DNA of 64,000 nucleotides from DAISKN01 sp963716925 (GTDB lineage Bacteria > Acidobacteriota > Vicinamibacteria > Marinacidobacterales > SMYC01): positions 1,550,001 through 1,614,000 of the forward strand of contig CAVQUX010000010.1 in NCBI GenBank assembly GCA_963716925.1, written 5' to 3'. Below, in pieces: positions 36,622 to 46,799 of the stretch; the stretch's first letter is position 1; every line of letters begins with the position of its first letter. Made by a program: the position numbers and the translations under genes. A model generated the notes under the pieces. That model searched no databases. It worked only from the letters and a program-made list of their open reading frames with translations, and was not told the origin of the DNA.

Positions 36622-36839
36622 GTATCCACTCCATCGGCGACGGCCCTGTCCCAGGACTCGGCGTCACCGCTCGATTGCCATTCCTCCCACGCCTGGGCGT
36701 ACGCCGGACCGAGCTCGGCTGCCCTCAGCAACCGCACGGCTCGCTGAATTACCGCCGATCGGGAGCGAACTCCCAGGCTGCGGGCATACTCATCGAGGAA
36801 GTCGATATCCTCTTCCGGAAGGCTGACGCTGATCTTCAC
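36618..36839 (-). CDS. Ribbon-helix-helix antitoxin
   Basis: A 73-aa antitoxin with an N-terminal ribbon-helix-helix domain (KISVSLPEEDIDFLDEYARS then SRSAVIQRAVRLL) and an acidic, tryptophan-containing C-terminal tail (AQAWEEWQSSGDAESWDRAV) that would bind the MazF-like partner. The start is GTG 36839. Just upstream lies a compound inverted repeat, as expected for an autoregulated operon. The toxin gene overlaps its 3' end by 4 nt. Confidence 0.88.
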   Translation of the reverse strand: MKISVSLPEEDIDFLDEYARSLGVRSRSAVIQRAVRLLRAAELGPAYAQAWEEWQSSGDAESWDRAVADGVDT

Positions 36840-36847
36840 ACCGTCAT

Positions 36848-36873
36848 GCTACCACCGGTAGTATTCAGGTAGC
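36848..36873 (-). promoter_or_regulatory. Inverted repeat upstream of the MazEF-like operon
   Basis: GCTACC (36848-36853) and GGTAGC (36868-36873) form outer arms; CTACC-ACC-GGTAG (36849-36861) forms an inner palindrome. The element ends 9 nt before the antitoxin start and is the probable operator for the ribbon-helix-helix antitoxin. Confidence 0.55.
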
Positions 36874-36911
36874 AACATTTCGGGCCTTTGTGCTAGGTTC
36901 CTCGTCAACCA

Positions 36912-37728
36912 ATGGCTTCCGACGACGTCGAGACCGCAACCGCCTTCGCCCAATCGTGGAATCGACTCCCTGAGGGCTCGGCCTACACCCGCGCTCAGTT
37001 CCTGGAGTGGATGGCCCCGCTCGACCCCGCGAGCTTTCGCGGAAAAGAGGTGCTGGAGCTCGGCTTCGGAAACGGCTCTCTCCTTTATCACATGGCCCGC
37101 TTCGGACCGGCGCGTCTCTGTGGAGTCGAGCTCGGCGACACCCTCGAGACCGCACGCCGCAACCTCGGAGACGTTCCCGGGACCCGAATCGAGCTCCAAC
37201 GCGGAGACTTGACCGAGGTCGACCTCGGGCGGTTCGATCTCGTGTACTGCATCGGGGTCCTCCACCACCTGAAAGACCCGAGCGCGGGCTTCGACTCCGT
37301 GCTGCGGCACACGCGCGCGGGAGGGCGTTTCCACTGCTGGGTCTATGCCGAGGAAGGAAACGCGCTCGTGCGGTACCTGGTCGATCCGATCCGGCGGATG
37401 AGCTCGAGGCTTCCATGGTGGCTCACGAAGTACGGGCTCGCGCTCCCGCTCGCCGTTCCCTACTTCGTGTACGCGAAATGCGTTCGCCTCCTCGCGCCGC
37501 GGGCGCTTCGGTCCTTCCTTCCACTCTACGACTACAGCCGGTGGATAGCGCGGCGCGAGTTCGCGTTCTTTCATCATGTTGCTTTCGATCAGCTCGTAGC
37601 GCCGACGACGGCCTACATCCCGCGAGCGCGGGTAGAGACCTGGCTCTCCGACCCGAGAGTCGAGCCCGGGTCGAGCTATATCGTCTTCCGCAACGGGAAT
37701 TCCTGGAAGTTCGGAGGCGTCAAACGGG

Positions 37729-37739
<11 letters not shown>
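36912..37739 (+). CDS. Class I SAM-dependent methyltransferase
   Basis: A 275-aa methyltransferase. The Rossmann core shows motif I as VLELGFGNGSLLYHM near residue 47, the acidic residue ending beta 2 in LCGVELGDTLETA, motif II RGDLTEVDLG and motif IV DLVYCIGVLHHLKDP. The C-terminal 110 residues carry one or two hydrophobic segments (YGLALPLAVPYFVYAKCVRL) and may contact the membrane. The substrate is unknown; position in a cluster of glycosyltransferases and an asparagine synthetase suggests a sugar or lipid acceptor. It converges with asnB, overlapping it by 11 bp. Confidence 0.9.
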
Positions 37740-39624
<1,885 letters not shown>

Positions 39625-39662
39625 GAACCGAAGCCGAAGCATATCCCATGCGGGCGATGGCG

Positions 39663-39668
39663 TAGAAT
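39663..39668 (+). promoter_or_regulatory. TAGAAT -10-like element before the GT-C gene
   Basis: TAGAAT ends 9 nt before ATG 39678 with no Shine-Dalgarno sequence between. It matches the TAGAAT elements before pxpA, the THX gene and rtcB. Confidence 0.45.
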
Positions 39669-39677
39669 ACCGCGTCG

Positions 39678-41576
39678 ATGGATGTGAAAACGCGGCGAAG
39701 GATCGATCTCGCCGCGGTCGCGGTCCTCTTCCTTCTCGCCTTCCTCCTGACCGGCATTCCGGTCCACGAGGACCTCGTCGTTTTCCAGCTCGGGCCGAAC
39801 GACCATCGTTATCTCCAGGGCTTCGTTCCTCACTACGAGGTGGAGAACGGAGTCGTCGGCACCCGTTGGACCACCTATCACGCGCGCGTCGACCTCCCGC
39901 TCGTCCTCGAAGGGCCGGCGGAGGTGATTTACCGATTTTCTCGAGTCTTTGGAGAAGCGGCGGAGGCGGAGGTCACGCTCGGGGGGAGCACCATCGATCG
40001 GTTCAGCGCTCGCGGCGGCTCCGTCGAAACGCGCCGGGTACGGCTTCCCGCTCTCGCCCCGACGCCACTCTCCATCGGCTTCGACGTCGATTCTCACGAA
40101 AGACGGAACCTCGGGCTGAAGCTCGACTGGATCGCGATCGCGCCCGGCCCCGGGGCGCGTCTCTCCCTTCTCGGGGAGCCGCGCCTTCTGCCTTCGCTCC
40201 TCGCCGCGTTTCTCTTCGCCCTCTTCCGGTGGGGAGGCCTCGGCCTCCGCGGCTCTCTCGCCGGAAGCCTCGTTTTCGTGGGAGTCGTGGTCTGGGCGAT
40301 GCGCCATGACGTCTTCGCCCTCGCGCACATCGCCGCCGAATTGAGCCTTCCCCTCGTCGCCCTCTCGATCGCGGCGGGGCTCTATCTCCGGCGCAAGCCG
40401 AAGGGCGCCCTCGTACTCCCGCTCTTCGTCGCCGGGTACCTCCTCAGAGGCTATGGGCTCTTCCATCCATCGACGTTCTACGGAGACGTAGCCAACGCGC
40501 GCGACTATGTCGAGGTCTTTCGGGAGACGTCGGGAAGCCTCGCCGAGCGCGGAGTCGAGACCCAGACGAAGACCAACGTAGGCTACCCGCGGAATGTGGC
40601 CGGGAAGGATTACGCCTTTCCCTACTCGCCGCTCTACTTTCTTCCCTTCGGCCTCGCCCGCACGCCGGGCGGCATCGAGGACGCCGTACGCCACGCGGGG
40701 CTCGCCGCCTCGGCACTCGAGACGCTCCCCATCTTCTGGCTCGCCTCGACCCTCTTCTCTTCACCGGCGGGAGTACTGGCCGCGCTCCTCTGGGTCTTTT
40801 CTCCTCCGGTCTTCAGCCGATTGCTTCTGGCCCTGCACGCGACCGTCGTCGGGAGCTTCCTCGACACGCTGGCGATCTCCTCGGTGCTGGTCCTGAGCTT
40901 CGAGCCTCGAAGTCTCCTCCGGCTGGGAAACGTCTTCGGAGCCACGCTCGCGAGCCTCCTCGCCTATACCTCGAGCCTCTTCTCGATGGGAGCGTTCTTG
41001 CTCTTCGAATCTCTTCTCGAGCGAAGGCTCGCGCTCAAGCTCCTCGGCGTCGTCGCGATCGCGGGCTCGATCACGGTCACCTGGCTCTACTGGCCTTTTC
41101 TCACCGCGTTCTTCGGGGAGATCCTGCCGGCCCTGGCCTCGGGGCAGCCGGGTCCCGTCGGGGAGGCTGCTCCCGCTCCCCTCGGTGCGGCGCTTTCCCG
41201 CATCCCTCTGTTCTACGGATTCCTCTATCCCCCTCTCGCTCTCGCGGGACTGCTCCTCGCCCGCCGCAGCGCTGACCCCCGGGGATTTCGCGTCCTTGCC
41301 GCCTGGGGGCTGGCGTTTCTTCTGATGGTCTCGCTGCGGGCGTTCGGGGGTGGGGTCTTCAAGGACATCAAGGAGATCGAGTTCGCGGCGCCTCTCGTCG
41401 CGATCACAACCGGGGCGAGCCTCGCCGCCCTCGGACGGAGTGGCCGCAAAGGATGGGTCGCCGCCGCGGCGCTCACCGTAGCACTCGCGCTTTTCGGCAT
41501 CGCGCAGTACCGCTCGTACCTCGAGCTCTACGCGTCACCCGTCACCTCGGCTGCGGAGGTCCAGCGGGCCCGCTGA
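39678..41576 (+). CDS. GT-C type membrane protein with an N-terminal beta domain
   Basis: A 632-aa protein. After a first membrane helix (LAAVAVLFLLAFLLTGIPV) comes a soluble beta-rich domain at about residues 40-155 (RVDLPLVLEGPAEVIYRFSR, AEVTLGGSTIDRFSARGG, LSIGFDVDSHERRNLGLKLD). About 12 membrane segments follow. A loop near residue 275 has SFTFYGDVANA-like text (HPSTFYGDVANARDYVEVFR) with the acidic residue expected in GT-C enzymes. The beta domain looks like the C-terminal domains of other GT-C proteins in this window but placed at the front. Function is inferred from topology; substrate unknown. Confidence 0.65.
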   Translation: MDVKTRRRIDLAAVAVLFLLAFLLTGIPVHEDLVVFQLGPNDHRYLQGFVPHYEVENGVVGTRWTTYHARVDLPLVLEGPAEVIYRFSRVFGEAAEAEVTLGGSTIDRFSARGGSVETRRVRLPALAPTPLSIGFDVDSHERRNLGLKLDWIAIAPGPGARLSLLGEPRLLPSLLAAFLFALFRWGGLGLRGSLAGSLVFVGVVVWAMRHDVFALAHIAAELSLPLVALSIAAGLYLRRKPKGALVLPLFVAGYLLRGYGLFHPSTFYGDVANARDYVEVFRETSGSLAERGVETQTKTNVGYPRNVAGKDYAFPYSPLYFLPFGLARTPGGIEDAVRHAGLAASALETLPIFWLASTLFSSPAGVLAALLWVFSPPVFSRLLLALHATVVGSFLDTLAISSVLVLSFEPRSLLRLGNVFGATLASLLAYTSSLFSMGAFLLFESLLERRLALKLLGVVAIAGSITVTWLYWPFLTAFFGEILPALASGQPGPVGEAAPAPLGAALSRIPLFYGFLYPPLALAGLLLARRSADPRGFRVLAAWGLAFLLMVSLRAFGGGVFKDIKEIEFAAPLVAITTGASLAALGRSGRKGWVAAAALTVALALFGIAQYRSYLELYASPVTSAAEVQRAR

Positions 41577-41578
41577 GA

Positions 41579-42013
41579 TTAGACGGGCCGGAGGACGAGC
41601 TCGAGCCCTGTCCCCTTCCTCGCCGAGTTCTCGACGTGTCTGACGATGCGCGCGAGAGGGACGCGCACCAGCTGAACCGCGTTCCCCTTGGGCTCGGGGA
41701 AGAGGTGAATCGTCGGCCCCGCGCCCGTCTTCTCGAACGAGGCTTTCTCTTCCGCGGTCAGAAAGCCCAGGAGGAAGACGCTTCCGTCTTCGAGCTTGTG
41801 GCTCTCGAAGGATCGCAGGTCTCGATCGTTGAAGAGCGGGAAATTCTCCTCGGCGGGGGAGTAGGTGAAACCGTAGACGCCGTTTGGAAGCCGGTTCACC
41901 CCGCTTCCGCTTTCGGTCTCGGTGAGCGTCCGGAGCCGGTGGGCCGCGCGGACCCGCTCGAGCTCCCGGGTCGCTTCCTGGGGTAGAGGTTCTGGATTGG
42001 TCAGTTTCGCCAT
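41579..42013 (-). CDS. Conserved hypothetical protein
   Basis: A 144-aa soluble protein that I do not recognise. It begins with a charged helix (QEATRELERVRAAHRLRTL), then a glycine-rich turn and a beta-rich part with FTYSPAEENFPLFNDRDLRS and EDGSVFLLGFLTAEEKASFE. It ends with a hydrophobic strand pair (AVQLVRVPLARIVRHVENSA). There is no signal peptide or membrane segment. The reading frame is clean with typical codon use, and it ends 2 nt from the stop of the GT-C gene on the other strand. The esterase gene is divergent from it. Confidence 0.6.
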   Translation of the reverse strand: MAKLTNPEPLPQEATRELERVRAAHRLRTLTETESGSGVNRLPNGVYGFTYSPAEENFPLFNDRDLRSFESHKLEDGSVFLLGFLTAEEKASFEKTGAGPTIHLFPEPKGNAVQLVRVPLARIVRHVENSARKGTGLELVLRPV

Positions 42014-42063
42014 GGCGGAATTCTACCTCGGCCCTCGAATTGGCGCGCGCCTCCTCGGAACGT

Positions 42064-42069
42064 TAGTCT
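42064..42069 (+). promoter_or_regulatory. TAGTCT -10-like element of the esterase operon
   Basis: TAGTCT is followed by AGTTCG and ATG 42076, a 6-nt gap, so transcription would begin at or next to the start codon. It would drive the esterase-ATPase-permease operon. Confidence 0.4.
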
Positions 42070-42075
42070 AGTTCG

Positions 42076-42777
42076 ATGTTCCGTCGAGCGGGGCCCTGGA
42101 CGTTTGCTTTGCTCATGGCTCTGGGCTGCGAGGGGGTGGACGAGGGGCAAGCGCCCGCGGGGACGCCCCGACGCGATCCACCACCCGCGCACGATCAAAC
42201 CGCCCAGGCGAAGATCGTCGCCTTCGGGGACAGCCTGACCGCGGGGTTGGGAATCGGCCTCGACGAGGCCTATCCCGCGGCCCTGCAGGACCTCCTCGAC
42301 GAGGCGGGCTATGCCTACGAGGTGGTGAACGCCGGAGTCTCGGGAGACACCAGCGCCGGGGGAGTCCGCCGGCTCGACTGGGTGCTCGAGGGACGCGCCG
42401 TCGAGGTCTTGGTCCTCGCCCTCGGTGCGAACGACGGCCTCCGAGGCCTTCCCCCGGGCGAGATGAAGAAGAACCTCGCGGACATCATCGAGCGGGCGAA
42501 GTCTCGCGGGATCCGCGTCCTTCTCGCGGGCTTCGAAGCTCCGCTCGACTCACGCGACGAGTACCTGCGGGAGTTCGTGGCCGTCTTTCCCGAGCTCGCC
42601 CGGGAGCACGAGGTGGCGCTTCTTCCGTCTTTCCTCGCGGGCGTCGCCGGCGTCGCCGAGCTCAACCAGGAAGACGGGAAGCATCCGAACGCGAAGGGTG
42701 CGCGGGTTCTCGCCCAGAACGTCTTTCACGCCCTCGAGCCCCTGCTCTCCCAGCCCGGGCACGAGGAGGATCCATGA
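42076..42777 (+). CDS. TesA-like SGNH-family esterase, lipoprotein
   Basis: A 233-aa SGNH/GDSL hydrolase of the arylesterase/TesA type. A short leader ends in a lipobox (ALLMALGCEG). The four family blocks are present: block I AFGDSLTAGLG (nucleophile Ser53), block II Gly in VVNAGVSGDTSAGG, block III GAND near residue 117, and block V DGKHPNAKG with the catalytic Asp and His near residue 202. It would hydrolyse ester or thioester bonds in the periplasm. It overlaps the downstream ATPase gene by 4 nt and belongs to the conserved order tesA-ybbA-ybbP. Confidence 0.9.
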   Translation: MFRRAGPWTFALLMALGCEGVDEGQAPAGTPRRDPPPAHDQTAQAKIVAFGDSLTAGLGIGLDEAYPAALQDLLDEAGYAYEVVNAGVSGDTSAGGVRRLDWVLEGRAVEVLVLALGANDGLRGLPPGEMKKNLADIIERAKSRGIRVLLAGFEAPLDSRDEYLREFVAVFPELAREHEVALLPSFLAGVAGVAELNQEDGKHPNAKGARVLAQNVFHALEPLLSQPGHEEDP

Positions 42778-43484
42778 TCCGAATCGAGAACGTCTCGAAG
42801 GTCGTCCAGAGCGGTCCGGAGATGCTCACCATCCTCCATCCTCTCGACCTCGAGGTGCCGCAGGGGCAGTTCCTCTCGATCATGGGTCCGTCGGGAAGCG
42901 GGAAGTCGACGCTTCTCGGTCTCATCGCCGGCCTCGACGCTCCGACATCGGGCCGGGTGGTGGTCGACGGCGAGGACCTGACGGCTCTCGGTGAGGACGA
43001 GCTCGCTCGGCTGCGCGGGGCGAAGATCGGTTTCGTCTTCCAGTTCTTCCACCTGCTCCCTTCTCTGACCGCTCTCGAGAACGTCCTCGTGCCCATGGAG
43101 ATCGCCGGCATCGCCGGGGCCGAAGCCCGCTCGCGGGAGCTCCTGCGGGAAGTGGGTCTTTCCGAGAGAACGCACCACTATCCCTCCCAGCTCTCGGGAG
43201 GCGAGCAGCAGAGAGTCGCGCTCGCGCGGGCGCTCGCGAACGACCCGCCCATCCTGCTCGCGGACGAGCCCACGGGAAACCTCGACGCCGACAACGGCCG
43301 GCATATCGTCGAGATCCTCCTCGGCATCCACGAGCGGCGGGGCACGACGATCGTGCTCGCGACGCACGATCCGGAGCTCGCCGGTAGAGCGGATCGCATC
43401 CTGGTCCTCAAGGGAGGCCGGATCGAACAGGTCCACGAGCGCTCCGAAGTCGTGCCGCTGGTGAGCGCGGCCTCGCGAGGATGA
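42774..43484 (+). CDS. ABC transporter ATP-binding protein (YbbA/LolD type)
   Basis: A 236-aa ATPase of the LolD/MacB family. It has Walker A GPSGSGKSTLL, Q-loop FVFQFFHLLP, signature LSGGEQQRVALARA, Walker B ILLADEPTGNLD and switch His in ATHDPE. Subfamily features such as NLDADNGRHIVEIL are typical of YbbA and LolD. It overlaps both neighbours by 4 nt (esterase before, FtsX-type permease after), so the three form one translationally coupled operon. By homology with YbbA-YbbP, the complex is thought to act on envelope lipids or proteins by mechanotransmission rather than classic transport. Confidence 0.94.
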   Translation: MIRIENVSKVVQSGPEMLTILHPLDLEVPQGQFLSIMGPSGSGKSTLLGLIAGLDAPTSGRVVVDGEDLTALGEDELARLRGAKIGFVFQFFHLLPSLTALENVLVPMEIAGIAGAEARSRELLREVGLSERTHHYPSQLSGGEQQRVALARALANDPPILLADEPTGNLDADNGRHIVEILLGIHERRGTTIVLATHDPELAGRADRILVLKGGRIEQVHERSEVVPLVSAASRG

Positions 43485-46039
43485 AGTTCGTGCTCCGCAT
43501 GGCGGCCCGCGAGCTCCGGGCGTCATCACGGCAGCTCCTCTTCTTCTTCGTCTCCATCGCCGTCGGCGTGGGCGCGATGATCTCCCTCGGCTCCGTCATC
43601 CAGAGCGTACGCGCGGCGTTGATGAAGGAGTCGAAGGGCATCACCGCCGCCGATCTGCTCATCTGGACCGAGCGGCCGTACAGCGACAACGCCCGGTACA
43701 TCGTCGACGAGAAGCTCGAAAAACACGGTGCGCTCGCGACCATGCGATCGGTCGAATCGACCGCGATGGCGCGGCCCGAGGACGCGAGCCGGAAAGCCAC
43801 GACCATGGTCGAGCTTCGCGCGGTGGAGGAAGCGTTTCCTTTCTACGGAAGAATGGAGCTCGCGGGCGGGGGCCCCTACAGTCACGATCTCCTGAAGGGA
43901 CGGGGAGCGCTCGTACGGCCGGAGCTTCTCACGCGGCTCGGCGTCCGCGTCGGCGAACGGATCCGGATCGGGGAGGCGAGCTTCGAGATCCGCGGGGTGG
44001 TGGTTCGCGAGGCGGGACGGAGTCTGAGCATGTTCACCATGGGCCCGCGCGTCTTCATCGACTACGCCGACCTCGAGACGACGGGTCTTCTCGACTACGC
44101 CAGCCGCATCCGCCGTCAGATCCTGGTCCGGGTGGAGGAGGACAAGCTCCAGGAGCTCGTCTGGGACCTGGAGGGAGCCCTCGCGAACGAGTTCGTCCGC
44201 GTCCGCTCGTACAAGGAGGCGGGCGACCAGCTCGCCCGCCGGTTGAGTCGGGGGGAGAGCTACCTGAGCCTCGCGGGCTTCGTGATCCTCATTCTCGGCG
44301 GCGTCGGCGTATGGAGCGTCGTCCGGGTCTTCGTGGCGCAGAAGCTCAAGAGCATCGCGGTCTTGAAGTGCGTGGGGGCCACGACCCGGCAAGTGCTCGC
44401 GATCTACGTCGTTCAGGTGCTGGCTTTGAGCGTCGCCGGATGCGCTCTCGGTCTCGCGCTCGCCCGGCTGGTGGTCGCCTGGATACCCGTGGGTCTCGGG
44501 CTCGACGTGAAGGACGTGGAGTACGGGCTCACGGCGTCTTCCGTCGTCCAGGGAATCGCCATCGGGCTTCTGGTCTCGATTCTGTTCTCGCTCCTTCCGC
44601 TTCTTCACGTACGCCTCGTCCGCCCGCTTTGGCTCCTCAGGCCCGAGAGCGTTCAGCCCGTGCCTCGCAGGAGGAGCTTACGCGAGCGGCTCGCGCGCCT
44701 CGACCGGATGCAGCTCGGCGCGGGCGTGATTCTGGTGCTTGCGCTCGTGGGTGTGGCTTCGTGGCAGGCGGAGTCCCTCCGCATCGGAGCCTACGTTTCG
44801 GCGACGTTCGTGGGCCTCTCGGTGGCGCTGCATTTCACCGGGAGCCTCCTCATCCGGGCGGTGGCGCCGCTTTCGAGAAGCTCCTATTTCCCGCTGCGCC
44901 ATGCCGTCCTGAACGTGAGCCGTCCGGGAAACCAGACGCGGGTCATCCTTCTCGCCGTCGGCGTCGGGTTCTGCTTCGTGCTGGCCATACGGGGCATCCA
45001 GGCGAACCTCCTGGAGCAGTTCGCGGTGGAGCTGCGCGAGGACGCGCCCGACTTGTTCTTCCTCGACATCCAGGCCGATCAGAAGGACCTGCTCGAGGAG
45101 CGGGCGCAGCGCCTCGGGGCCCCGACGGTGAAGTTGGTTCCAGTCCTGAGGGGAAGGGTCGTCCGGGTGGAAGGCCGGACGCTCAACCTCCAAACCTACA
45201 AGGAAGTGCGCGAGCGCGACTGGCTCGGACGCGAGTACACCCTCACCTACCGCAATCATCTCGAGGACAACGAGCGCATCCTGGAGGGTGCTTTGTGGCC
45301 GGAGAGCCACTCCTCCGAGCCCGAGGTCTCGATCGAAGAGAGCCTGAAAGAGAGCTTCGGGATGGAAGTCGGAGACGTCGTGACCTTCGACATCATGGGG
45401 CGGCAGCTTGCGGCCCGGGTGACGAGCGTCCGCGAGGTCGAATGGGCGGACGCCCGAAATGGCGGCTTCATGTTCGTCTTCCGGCCCGGAGGGCTCGAGG
45501 GAGTCCCGAACAGCTATGCGGGCTTCGTGAAGGGCCCGAGCGATCCCATGGAGCGCGCGCGGTTCCAGAGCGACCTGGTCGAGGACTTCCACAACGTCTC
45601 GATCGTGGACCTCAGAGACATCCTCGACGACCTGGCGCAGGTGGTGGACCGGGTATCGCTCGCGATCACCGTCGTCGGGAGCGTGGCCCTTCTCTCCGGC
45701 GGGCTCATCCTCCTGGGCTCGGTGGCGATGACCAAGTACCAGCGATCGTACGAGACCGCGATCTTCAGGACCCTGGGCGCTAGCCGCCGCCGGGTCGCGG
45801 CCATGATGGTTCTCGAGTACGGGACGCTCGGCGCCATCGCCGGTACGATAGGCGCCCTGGGAGCCCAGGTCCTCACGTTCCTTCTGAGCGAGCGCGTCCT
45901 TTCGATTCCGTTCCGCCCCCACGTTCTCACCCACGCGGGCGCGATTCTGGCGGCGGCGCTCGCGGTCGGCCTCGTCGGCATGTTGGTCACGCTGGACGTC
46001 CTCCGCCACAAGCCGCTCTCCATACTTCGGGTGGGATGA
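43481..46039 (+). CDS. FtsX-like ABC permease (YbbP type)
   Basis: An 852-aa permease with the duplicated MacB/FtsX layout. TM1 (LLFFFVSIAVGVGAMISLGS) is followed by a periplasmic domain of about 200 residues, then a three-helix FtsX block near residues 260-375 (GFVILILGGVGVWSVVRVFV). A second half follows with another helix pair, a second periplasmic domain (residues 510-700) and a final FtsX block (VAMTKYQRSYETAIFRTLGA). Ten membrane helices match the YbbP architecture. It partners with the YbbA-like ATPase just upstream. The frame is clean across 2.5 kb. Confidence 0.92.
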   Translation: MKFVLRMAARELRASSRQLLFFFVSIAVGVGAMISLGSVIQSVRAALMKESKGITAADLLIWTERPYSDNARYIVDEKLEKHGALATMRSVESTAMARPEDASRKATTMVELRAVEEAFPFYGRMELAGGGPYSHDLLKGRGALVRPELLTRLGVRVGERIRIGEASFEIRGVVVREAGRSLSMFTMGPRVFIDYADLETTGLLDYASRIRRQILVRVEEDKLQELVWDLEGALANEFVRVRSYKEAGDQLARRLSRGESYLSLAGFVILILGGVGVWSVVRVFVAQKLKSIAVLKCVGATTRQVLAIYVVQVLALSVAGCALGLALARLVVAWIPVGLGLDVKDVEYGLTASSVVQGIAIGLLVSILFSLLPLLHVRLVRPLWLLRPESVQPVPRRRSLRERLARLDRMQLGAGVILVLALVGVASWQAESLRIGAYVSATFVGLSVALHFTGSLLIRAVAPLSRSSYFPLRHAVLNVSRPGNQTRVILLAVGVGFCFVLAIRGIQANLLEQFAVELREDAPDLFFLDIQADQKDLLEERAQRLGAPTVKLVPVLRGRVVRVEGRTLNLQTYKEVRERDWLGREYTLTYRNHLEDNERILEGALWPESHSSEPEVSIEESLKESFGMEVGDVVTFDIMGRQLAARVTSVREVEWADARNGGFMFVFRPGGLEGVPNSYAGFVKGPSDPMERARFQSDLVEDFHNVSIVDLRDILDDLAQVVDRVSLAITVVGSVALLSGGLILLGSVAMTKYQRSYETAIFRTLGASRRRVAAMMVLEYGTLGAIAGTIGALGAQVLTFLLSERVLSIPFRPHVLTHAGAILAAALAVGLVGMLVTLDVLRHKPLSILRVG

Positions 46040-46052
46040 AAGGAGCGGGAGC

Positions 46053-46751
46053 ATGATGAGAAAGAGACCGGCCGCCGAGCGCGGTCACGCCCATCACGGC
46101 TGGCTCGACACCCGGCACACGTTCTCGTTCGCCGGCTACCACCATCCCGAGCACATGGGTTTTCGGGTTCTCCGTGTCCTGAACGACGACCGCGTCGCCC
46201 CTGGAGAAGGGTTCGGGACCCACGGCCACCGCGACATGGAGATCGTCTCCTACGTCCTCGAGGGAGCCCTCGAGCATCGGGACAGCATGGGGACGGGATC
46301 GGTCCTCCGCTACGGCGACGTCCAGCGCATGACCGCGGGCCGGGGCGTAACTCACAGCGAGTTCAACTCCTCGAGTATCGAGCCCGTTCATTTCCTGCAG
46401 GTCTGGATTCTTCCCGAGCGCCGCGGGCTCGACCCGGCCTATGAAGAGCGCAGCTTTTCCCCAGCGGAGAAGCAGGGGGTCCTCCGGAGGATAGTTTCCC
46501 GCGGCGGCGAAGGAGGAGCGCTCTCGATCCATCAGGACGTCGCCATCTACGCCTCGATCCTTCGGAGCGGGAACCAGGTGGAGCACGTCCTGAACCCGGG
46601 ACGACACGCCTGGGTGCAGGTGGCTTCCGGCGGCGTTCGCGTCAACGGTCTCGACCTCGAGGAGGGCGACGGCCTGGCGGTGAGCGAAGAGCCTCGAGTT
46701 CAGATCGAGGGTTCCGGAGTTGGGGAGATCCTGCTGTTCGATCTGCCGTGA
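46053..46751 (+). CDS. Pirin family protein (YhhW-like)
   Basis: A 232-aa bicupin of the pirin family. The N-terminal cupin has the signature RGHAHHGWLDTRHTFSFAGY, then FGTHGHRDMEIVSYVLEGAL with metal-ligand His residues and a Glu, and the MTAGRGVTHSEFN strand. The C-terminal half is a degenerate cupin. Some homologues have quercetin 2,3-dioxygenase activity, and others act as redox regulators, so the role is open. The start is at ATG 46053 after AAAGGAGCGGGAGC; a second ATG follows at once. The gene lies 13 nt behind the permease gene and may be cotranscribed with it. Confidence 0.92.
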   Translation: MMRKRPAAERGHAHHGWLDTRHTFSFAGYHHPEHMGFRVLRVLNDDRVAPGEGFGTHGHRDMEIVSYVLEGALEHRDSMGTGSVLRYGDVQRMTAGRGVTHSEFNSSSIEPVHFLQVWILPERRGLDPAYEERSFSPAEKQGVLRRIVSRGGEGGALSIHQDVAIYASILRSGNQVEHVLNPGRHAWVQVASGGVRVNGLDLEEGDGLAVSEEPRVQIEGSGVGEILLFDLP

Positions 46752-46767
46752 AGCGGTTGTATGTCAT

Positions 46768-46796
46768 GTCGTCATTTTTCATAGTAAAATGACGAC
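46768..46796 (+). promoter_or_regulatory. 11-bp inverted repeat over the promoter of the ATPase gene
   Basis: GTCGTCATTTT (46768-46778) and AAAATGACGAC (46786-46796) are exact complements separated by 7 nt, and the right arm ends 3 nt before GTG 46800. TAAAAT at 46785-46790 may be the -10 element, so a bound protein would block transcription. It is a likely operator, possibly for autoregulation. Confidence 0.6.
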
Positions 46797-46799
46797 GAG

